From: Hypsibius dujardini
Lineage: Eukaryota; Tardigrada; Eutardigrada; Parachela; Hypsibiidae
Direction of reading: 5' to 3'
NCBI GenBank assembly: GCA_001579985.1
Contig: LRSR01004335.1
Location: 1 to 20,703 of the forward strand
DNA length: 20,703 nt
Under the pieces are notes generated by a model. It was not told the DNA's origin, did no database searches, and saw nothing but the letters and a program-made list of their open reading frames with translations. Made by a program: the position numbers and the translations under genes. Shown here one piece after another: positions 19,201-20,703 of this stretch (position 1 is its first letter; each line of letters begins with the position of its first letter).

Positions 19201-20703
19201 ACTTTTCAGAAAACGAGAATAAATCTTGAAAATTAAGTAAAGCGTTTTGACGGTGGAAATGTCCCCTTTAGGCGGTCTCCTCTGAATCATTGATGGTGCT
19301 CTGTTATTTGTCGGTCTTCCATTGAAAAGTTTAGCGATAACCACGCCTGCAACAGCTGATTGGCCCTGCCCATTTTTCAACTCACAACCAATCGGAGATT
19401 TCTGCTACTTTTTTAGTGTGATTCTACAGACTTTTCGGATGTAATTCTGAAAAGCGGCAACTAACAGAGCAATGCCACCACAGACTGGCACTTTCAAATC
19501 GCAATGACTAATCTTTCCAGCACCACCACACCAAGACGACGGCAGATTCGCAGCTTTTCACCCCGAAAAAACACACAGGGTGGCGGGCGGGTGAAATCTC
19601 TCGAAATGATTGACTACTTCAACCCTCCGGCGGTCAAAAGAGTACTGCGGCCTGACACTCTATAATTACAGTGTACCGATCCCCGAACATTCAACTCGCA
19701 TCAAATCTCTCTACCGCGCAACGTGTCATATCGGTGAGGTCCGGCAAATTACGACGGTTAATTTCAGCGAATCAGACAACTGATTATAAAAACAGGCTTT
19801 CATTCAAGCCTAAAACACCTTTGTTTTATAATTTGAGAGAAGCGATTGTGAAAATTGCATAATTTCACACGCTGAGATTGCCAGCAATTTAGATAATGAG
19901 AAAAAAGAGCCCGCGGGATGACTTACCAGATTCTCCGCTTTGCTGCCCATTCAGGCATCGTTGGCATTCGTAGCTGCTCAGTCGCCCAGTCGGATCGCAG
20001 TGTTTATGGCTATAACTGGAGCATCTGAAACAGATAATGCCAATAATAATTCTACATGCATAGATAGTGGTAAAATGTATAACAAAAGAGACCAAAGGGC
20101 GAAATCAATCAATCAATCAATCAAGGCAGCATACACTTACTTGGCACATTTCAGCATGTCCCGTTGTTCGGTAAACCGGTAGGCTTTCTGACATATTACA
20201 CACACCGAGCCTTTTGTCTTTTGTTGGTAGCAGGAATCACACAGCGAGTAAACCTGATGCCATTTGCATGATGGACCACCGCCGGCTGAAGAAATACACA
20301 CAAAAAGACCGAACGTCATGAATGCTCTGAATAGAACTCGGTAGGATGTGCCAAGTAATTTGACGGTCGATCCAACCCACCTGTGCGTTTCCCACAGTGA
20401 CCGCACATGCGACACCTCGGACCTGTAGGGGCAAAACAAACGGAAACCATCAACACAACACGTATATAGAGAAGCCGCAGAGGGGAAAAATCCTATTTCC
20501 AAAGACACAGACAAGTACTTGTACACAAAGGCAGAAACACCATCACCACGCCAGCGCCAGGGCACTACTCACATTTCCACAAAGACTTTGGTAGGCCGCC
20601 AAGGGGTGGACTAACGCACTGCAGATGGTAATCTCTCCCGCAATCACAGCAGCACACCACCTTATCGCTCTTTTCCCGGCGTTTGCAGACCGTGCAGGAT
20701 TTA
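3383..20703 (-). CDS. KMT2C: KMT2C/KMT2D-type histone H3K4 methyltransferase, 23 exons, 5'-partial
   Basis: Catalytic subunit of the MLL3/MLL4 COMPASS-like complex, which in animals mainly monomethylates H3K4 at enhancers in the nucleus, with WDR5, RBBP5, ASH2L and UTX as known partners. CDS joins, in transcript order: 20703-20573, 20422-20381, 20285-20141, 20024-19927, 17944-17472, 17260-16988, 16512-15769, 15587-14714, 14463-13745, 13440-12859, 12471-11644, 11496-11008, 10372-9835, 9353-8702, 8598-8034, 7706-7236, 6803-6280, 6209-6089, 5778-5616, 5529-5253, 4679-4283, 4164-3976, 3475-3383. This gives 9388 nt, one leading partial-codon base, 3128 residues and a TGA stop. All junctions keep frame. 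PHD fingers, HMG box, coiled coil, ePHD, FYRN, FYRC, Win, SET and post-SET occur in the order known for KMT2C/D. The single invertebrate gene cannot be assigned to C or D, which are vertebrate duplicates; the symbol stands for the family. The start codon lies outside the window. Human relatives are longer (about 4900-5500 aa), so a large N-terminal part may be missing. Confidence 0.95.
3476..3975 (-). other. Intron w22/w23 (500 bp) with CAGA microsatellite and possible intronic poly(A) signal
   Basis: GT-AG, phase 0. Retention would give [10 protein letters not shown] then a stop at 3943-3945. An AATAAA hexamer on the gene strand lies at 3810-3815. The CAGA tract fills 3591-3758. Confidence 0.78.
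3591..3758. repeat. (CAGA)n/(GAGACAGACA) microsatellite, CAGA type on plus strand
   Basis: Repeated gagacagaca 10-mers at about 3640-3690 grade into plain CAGA units. The sense transcript reads TCTG-type, complementary to the tract of intron w20/w21. Confidence 0.93.
3976..4164 (-). CDS. KMT2C: Exon w22: catalytic half of SET
   Basis: Acceptor ttgcag|, donor gaagag|gtaatt, phase 0, residues 3036-3098. [20 protein letters not shown], then [15 protein letters not shown], carries the NHSC-x-PNC pseudoknot motif that binds S-adenosylmethionine and zinc. [17 protein letters not shown] runs into the LCYDY of w23. Human KMT2C has ARYINHSCAPNC here; the Tyr-to-Phe change matches KMT2A-type enzymes. 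Confidence 0.97.
4283..4679 (-). CDS. KMT2C: Exon w21: pre-SET linker and N-terminal half of SET
   Basis: Acceptor tttcag|, donor attatg|gtacat (phase 2 to 0), residues about 2903-3035. A Gly/Ser/Ala/His-rich linker of about 80 residues has no human counterpart I recognise. Then [40 protein letters not shown] and [20 protein letters not shown] form the conserved SET entry. The GLGLFAA stretch and Y-x-G of EYVGELIR are parts of the S-adenosylmethionine/core fold. Confidence 0.96.
4680..5252 (-). other. Intron w20/w21 (573 bp) with TCTG microsatellite
   Basis: GT-AG, phase 2, between the Win motif and SET. It holds the TCTG tract at 4799-4945; the rest is unique sequence with no exon I can support. 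Confidence 0.78.
4799..4945. repeat. (TCTG)n microsatellite, TCTG type on plus strand
   Basis: Pure (TCTG)10 at 4801-4840, then degenerate CTGT/CAGT units to about 4945. The sense transcript reads CAGA-type. Confidence 0.93.
5253..5529 (-). CDS. KMT2C: Exon w20: FYRC domain and WDR5-binding Win motif
   Basis: Acceptor cattag|, donor aagaa|gtaagc (phase 1 to 2), residues about 2811-2902. [20 protein letters not shown] and [20 protein letters not shown] match FYRC of KMT2C (YLKGEDLFGLTVSAVARIAE). SGSARTDP (Arg in an A-R-T context, 5285-5305) occupies the place of human GCARSEP, the Win motif that docks WDR5. Reading on through the donor gives an immediate TAA, but the donor is a good match and w21 joins in frame, so the exon is spliced here. 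Confidence 0.95.
5616..5778 (-). CDS. KMT2C: Exon w19: FYRN end and start of FYRC
   Basis: Acceptor ctgcag|, donor actaaag|gtaagt (phase 0 to 1), residues about 2757-2810. [20 protein letters not shown] then [20 protein letters not shown] correspond to VGYEASRLYWSTRYANRRCR and YLCSIEEKDGRPVFVIRVVE of human KMT2C, which span the FYRN-FYRC join. Confidence 0.95.
5779..6088 (-). other. Intron w18/w19 (310 bp), largely CAGA microsatellite
   Basis: GT-AG, phase 0, splitting FYRN. Almost all of it from 5801 to 6030 is CAGA-type repeat, degenerate in the middle. Confidence 0.82.
5801..6030. repeat. (CAGA)n microsatellite, CAGA type on plus strand
   Basis: Purest blocks lie at 5802-5815, 5876-5890 and 6006-6027, with degenerate A/C/G-rich sequence between them. 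In the sense transcript it reads TCTG-type, opposite to the tract in intron w15/w16. Confidence 0.92.
6089..6209 (-). CDS. KMT2C: Exon w18: FYRN domain, first part
   Basis: Acceptor caacag|, donor tatccg|gttagt (phase 2 to 0), residues about 2716-2756. [20 protein letters not shown] matches human HTFRVGSLIFHTIGQLLPQQ at the start of FYRN, and [10 protein letters not shown] aligns with AFHSPKALFP. Confidence 0.95.
6280..6803 (-). CDS. KMT2C: Exon w17: extended PHD2 (ePHD2)
   Basis: Acceptor tttcag|, donor gccgg|gtatga (phase 0 to 2), residues about 2542-2715. [49 protein letters not shown] and [13 protein letters not shown] follow one another. [20 protein letters not shown] and DVHKP complete the extended PHD. 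The ligand order and the [12 protein letters not shown] string are nearly those of human KMT2C ePHD2. The end, [17 protein letters not shown], leads into FYRN. Confidence 0.96.
6804..7235 (-). other. Intron w16/w17 (432 bp)
   Basis: GT-AG, phase 0. AT-rich and unique-looking. I checked for a missing exon with the KWSIHIVIPKG-type segment that KMT2C carries here and did not see it. Confidence 0.7.
7236..7706 (-). CDS. KMT2C: Exon w16: Cys-rich module before ePHD2
   Basis: Acceptor gttacag|, donor cttcag|gtacgg, phase 0, residues 2385-2541. [18 protein letters not shown] and [17 protein letters not shown] correspond to the CCCYCKVVILGNGVRKS and IVFCSNNCFILY module found in KMT2C upstream of ePHD2; the two Cys pairs may bind zinc. 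A basic linker follows ([17 protein letters not shown]), then [18 protein letters not shown]. Confidence 0.9.
7707..8033 (-). other. Intron w15/w16 (327 bp) carrying a TCTG/TCTA microsatellite
   Basis: GT-AG, phase 0. More than half of the intron is the repeat at 7811-8001; the remainder, next to the acceptor side, is AT-rich unique sequence. Confidence 0.8.
7811..8001. repeat. Compound (TCTA)/(TCTG)/(TGCC) microsatellite, TCTG type on plus strand
   Basis: The tract runs from alternating CTGT-CTAT units through GTGTCTGT-type units to (TGCC)5 at about 7978-7998. In the sense (minus) transcript it reads as AGAC/AGAT-type repeats. Confidence 0.93.
8034..8598 (-). CDS. KMT2C: Exon w15: linker with LXXLL motif LADLL
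   Basis: Acceptor tttccag|, donor cttcag|gtaatc (phase 2 to 0), residues about 2196-2384. It contains [18 protein letters not shown], acidic Ser-rich stretches, [18 protein letters not shown], and ends [24 protein letters not shown] (8037-8051) is an LXXLL-type motif within a predicted helix. It sits just before the Cys-rich module, as does a similar helical segment in KMT2C. Confidence 0.88.
8702..9353 (-). CDS. KMT2C: Exon w14: acidic/basic linker with nuclear-localisation-like stretch
   Basis: Acceptor cccatag|, donor gagcag|gtatgt (phase 1 to 2), residues about 1979-2195. A poly-Pro start is followed by [20 protein letters not shown], Ser-rich and Q4 runs, and [19 protein letters not shown], a strong candidate bipartite nuclear localisation signal. 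[20 protein letters not shown] and [17 protein letters not shown] follow. No catalytic or zinc domain recognised. Confidence 0.88.
9354..9834 (-). other. Intron w13/w14 (481 bp)
   Basis: GT-AG, phase 1. AT-rich with several short A runs. No gene or array seen. Confidence 0.75.
9835..10372 (-). CDS. KMT2C: Exon w13: poly-Q tract and LXXLL motif LKQLL
   Basis: Acceptor tttctag|, donor aacgcag|gtaagg (phase 0 to 1), residues about 1800-1978. Near its start it encodes 24 consecutive Gln (10193-10264, mostly CAG with a few CAA), then Pro/Gln/His-rich sequence. The C-terminal part is helical-looking with [15 protein letters not shown], an LXXLL nuclear-receptor-box type motif (LKQLL at 9851-9865). 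The poly-Q length is probably polymorphic. Confidence 0.9.
10193..10264 (-). repeat. CAG/CAA trinucleotide tract encoding Q24
   Basis: In-frame run of 24 glutamine codons inside exon w13, read on the minus strand. It is mostly CAG, with a cluster of three CAA codons and a terminal CAA. Such a tract is prone to slippage and to length differences between individuals. Confidence 0.93.
10373..11007 (-). other. Intron w12/w13 (635 bp) with an ATTG/CAAT hairpin
   Basis: GT-AG, phase 0. It holds (ATTG)n at 10666-10683 facing (ATCA)n at 10709-10730, which can fold into a hairpin, plus dispersed CAATC motifs to about 10862. No coding exon is seen in the interval. Confidence 0.72.
10666..10730. repeat. 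ATTG microsatellite facing its complement (hairpin-forming)
   Basis: The left arm at 10666-10683 is (ATTG)n-like; the right arm around 10709-10728 contains the perfect palindrome ttgattgatcaatcaa. The arms are complementary over at least 13 bp across a loop of about 30 bp. Similar CAAT runs occur in introns w3/w4 and w4/w5. Confidence 0.8.
11008..11496 (-). CDS. KMT2C: Exon w12: conserved coiled coil and Met/Pro/Gly-rich tail
   Basis: Acceptor cgtag|, donor agcatg|gtaagg, phase 0, residues 1637-1799. [20 protein letters not shown], then [20 protein letters not shown] and [20 protein letters not shown], closely follow the KMT2C/D coiled coil (RKARKALSAKQRTAKKAGRE, VQKQLEQIRKQQKEHAELIE). The tail holds a duplicated MNGPSSMP unit and Pro/Met/Gly repeats, probably disordered. 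Confidence 0.93.
11644..12471 (-). CDS. KMT2C: Exon w11: Gln/Pro-rich segment leading into the coiled coil
   Basis: Acceptor tttacag|, donor gccaag|gtgaga, phase 0, residues 1361-1636. The first 220 residues are Gln-, Pro-, Met- and His-rich with several Q4-Q6 runs and a P6 run, probably disordered and condensate-prone. The last part, [20 protein letters not shown] then ETEIAK, starts the conserved helical region that continues in w12. Confidence 0.9.
12472..12858 (-). other. Intron w10/w11 (387 bp)
   Basis: GT-AG, phase 0. Unique-looking sequence; I see no gene, repeat array or clear regulatory site. Confidence 0.72.
12859..13440 (-). CDS. KMT2C: Exon w10: Pro/Gln-rich segment with LXXLL motif LRDLL
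   Basis: Acceptor tcgtcag|, donor caacag|gtagag, phase 0, residues 1167-1360. Low-complexity Pro/Gln/Gly sequence containing [20 protein letters not shown] and [14 protein letters not shown]. The LRDLL core (residues 1256-1260) fits the LXXLL nuclear-receptor box, a motif type KMT2C/D and their complex use with nuclear receptors. Otherwise disordered. Confidence 0.88.
13441..13744 (-). other. Intron w9/w10 (304 bp)
   Basis: GT-AG, phase 0, AT-rich in the middle. No repeat or gene seen. Confidence 0.75.
13745..14463 (-). CDS. KMT2C: Exon w9: HMG-box region and Gln/Pro-rich tail
   Basis: Acceptor ttacag|, donor cagcag|gtacga (phase 1 to 0), residues about 927-1166. [38 protein letters not shown] and [15 protein letters not shown] match the KMT2C/D HMG-box region (KWEKDEALGEMATVAPVLY, KQIAKLWRKASSQERAPY). 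The box is a likely DNA or nucleosome contact. A short Q6 run and a Ser/Pro/His/Gln-rich disordered tail follow. Confidence 0.93.
14714..15587 (-). CDS. KMT2C: Exon w8: acidic/Ser-rich linker
   Basis: Acceptor tgcacag|, donor ccag|gtaatt (phase 0 to 1), residues about 636-926. A basic stretch ([13 protein letters not shown]) precedes [15 protein letters not shown], which resembles the conserved region downstream of the PHD cluster in KMT2C/D. The rest is acidic, with [19 protein letters not shown] and [19 protein letters not shown], clusters of a kind often seen in transactivation segments. I recognise no zinc finger or enzyme domain. Confidence 0.88.
15769..16512 (-). CDS. KMT2C: Exon w7: end of PHD5, PHD6 and downstream basic linker
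   Basis: Acceptor gactag|, donor gcttcg|gtaagc, phase 0, residues 388-635. It starts [15 protein letters not shown], as in human GGWKCKWCVSC. Then come [20 protein letters not shown] and the PHD6 ligands C444, C447, H452, C455, C474 and C477 ([19 protein letters not shown]). In KMT2C/D this finger is reported to read acetylated H4K16. The conserved [16 protein letters not shown] segment follows, then a Lys-rich KKKQAAK region, a run of Gln and [10 protein letters not shown]. The tail looks disordered. Confidence 0.95.
16513..16987 (-). other. Intron w6/w7 (475 bp)
   Basis: GT-AG, phase 0. It is strongly AT-rich between about 16660 and 16900 with many short A and T runs. I see no gene or repeat family in it. 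Confidence 0.75.
16988..17260 (-). CDS. KMT2C: Exon w6: PHD4 and most of PHD5
   Basis: Acceptor tttctag|, donor ccaaca|gtaaga, phase 0 at both ends, residues 297-387. It encodes [21 protein letters not shown] and [15 protein letters not shown], then [19 protein letters not shown]. Both fingers have the C-x2-C and H/Y-x2-C spacing of PHD zinc fingers, and the string is close to human KMT2C/D PHD4-PHD5 (GWRCVECIVCEVCG, DISYHTYCLDPP). Confidence 0.95.
17472..17944 (-). CDS. KMT2C: Exon w5: Ser/Lys/Gly-rich linker before PHD4
   Basis: Acceptor ttcaag|gttt, donor ctgcag|gttggt (phase 1 to 0), residues about 139-296. Predicted disordered linker: a Ser-rich start, a run of Gly, basic clusters such as GKRRLPSQ and [13 protein letters not shown] that resemble nuclear localisation signals, then acidic [13 protein letters not shown]. 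It ends NTDDILQ, which runs directly into PHD4. No fold is recognised. The in-frame join to both neighbours supports it as coding. Confidence 0.83.
17945..19926 (-). other. Intron w4/w5 (1982 bp), longest in the window
   Basis: GT-AG intron (gtaagt at the right end, ttcaag at the left), phase 1. It is AT-rich, with short CAAT-type repeats near 18423 and 18626-18641, a TG/TATG-rich tract at about 18977-19003, and inverted CCAAT pentamers at 19359-19363 and 19388-19392. Open frames exist on both strands, including one at 18608-18919 on the plus strand, but none shows a recognisable domain. I see no supported nested gene. Confidence 0.7.
19927..20024 (-). CDS. KMT2C: Exon w4: second half of PHD3
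   Basis: Acceptor tttcag|, donor tctg|gtaagt (phase 2 to phase 1). The split Lys codon is completed, then [13 protein letters not shown] and YECQRC give the Cys, His-x2-Cys and final Cys pair of PHD3. A Gly/Gln/Ser tail leads into the longest intron in the window. Confidence 0.88.
20105..20124. repeat. (CAAT)n microsatellite in intron w3/w4
   Basis: Short run of five caat-type units on the plus strand within a 116-bp intron. Same motif as in introns w4/w5 and w12/w13. Confidence 0.85.
20141..20285 (-). CDS. KMT2C: Exon w3: Cys-rich linker and first half of PHD3
   Basis: Acceptor cttcag|, donor gccaa|gtaagt (phase 1 to phase 2). It encodes [15 protein letters not shown], closely matching the QWHHNCLICDNCYQQQ segment of human KMT2C. 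CVICQKAY and DMLKCAK follow, which are the first zinc ligands of PHD3. Residues about 58-105. Confidence 0.9.
20381..20422 (-). CDS. KMT2C: Exon w2: 42-nt microexon closing PHD2
   Basis: The acceptor is ctacag| and the donor cacag|gtgggt, phase 1 at both ends. It completes the split Cys codon and encodes [13 protein letters not shown], supplying the last zinc-binding pair of PHD2 and the Cys-rich start of the link to PHD3, like the CKNCRICIECG stretch of human KMT2C. It is symmetric, so it could in principle be skipped in frame. Confidence 0.85.
20573..20703 (-). CDS. KMT2C: Exon w1: PHD2 finger (5'-partial exon)
   Basis: The frame starting at base 20702 reads KSCTVC, then a C-x2-C pair, YHLQC, and ends LWK plus the first base of a Cys codon. 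This is the C4HC3 ligand spacing of a PHD finger and matches the second PHD of KMT2C/D. Donor is aaat|gtgagt, phase 1. The exon runs to the window edge with no acceptor visible, so its 5' end is unknown. Confidence 0.88.

Overview
The window looks like nuclear DNA from an invertebrate animal. It holds many short introns with GT-AG borders, GC-richer exons in AT-richer introns, glutamine-rich coding sequence, and many tetranucleotide microsatellites. I cannot name the species from the sequence.

One gene dominates. On the minus strand, from the right edge down to a stop codon at 3383-3385, lie 23 coding exons of a KMT2C/KMT2D-type (MLL3/MLL4, trithorax-related) histone H3 lysine-4 methyltransferase. 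All 22 introns can be drawn with GT-AG borders, and every exon joins the next in a compatible reading phase. The joined partial protein is 3128 residues ending at the natural C-terminus; the 5' part of the gene lies beyond the right edge. I number exons w1 to w23 in transcript order and residues from the first full codon in the window.

Domain order in the protein is PHD2 and PHD3 (w1-w4), a serine/lysine-rich linker (w5), PHD4-PHD6 (w6-w7), an acidic linker (w8), an HMG-box region (w9), Pro/Gln-rich segments with an LXXLL motif (w10-w11), a conserved coiled coil (w11-w12), a Q24 tract and second LXXLL (w13), a basic nuclear-localisation-like stretch (w14), a third LXXLL (w15), a Cys-rich module (w16), extended PHD2 (w17), FYRN (w18-w19), FYRC and the WDR5-binding Win motif (w20), SET (w21-w22) and post-SET (w23). 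The N-terminal reader half and C-terminal catalytic half are in one transcript, unlike the Drosophila Lpt/trr pair.

Positions 1-3382 hold no gene I can support. They contain a foldback repeat element (1-874), a microsatellite (1549-1629), a pair of adjacent hairpin repeats (2050-2358), a GA-rich tract (2887-2940) and a GC-rich segment that is probably 3' UTR.

The most unusual structural signal is a set of (CAGA)n/(TCTG)n tracts that alternate in orientation through introns w15/w16, w18/w19, w20/w21 and w22/w23. They flank the exons for ePHD2, FYRN/FYRC and SET, so the pre-mRNA could fold by pairing between introns.
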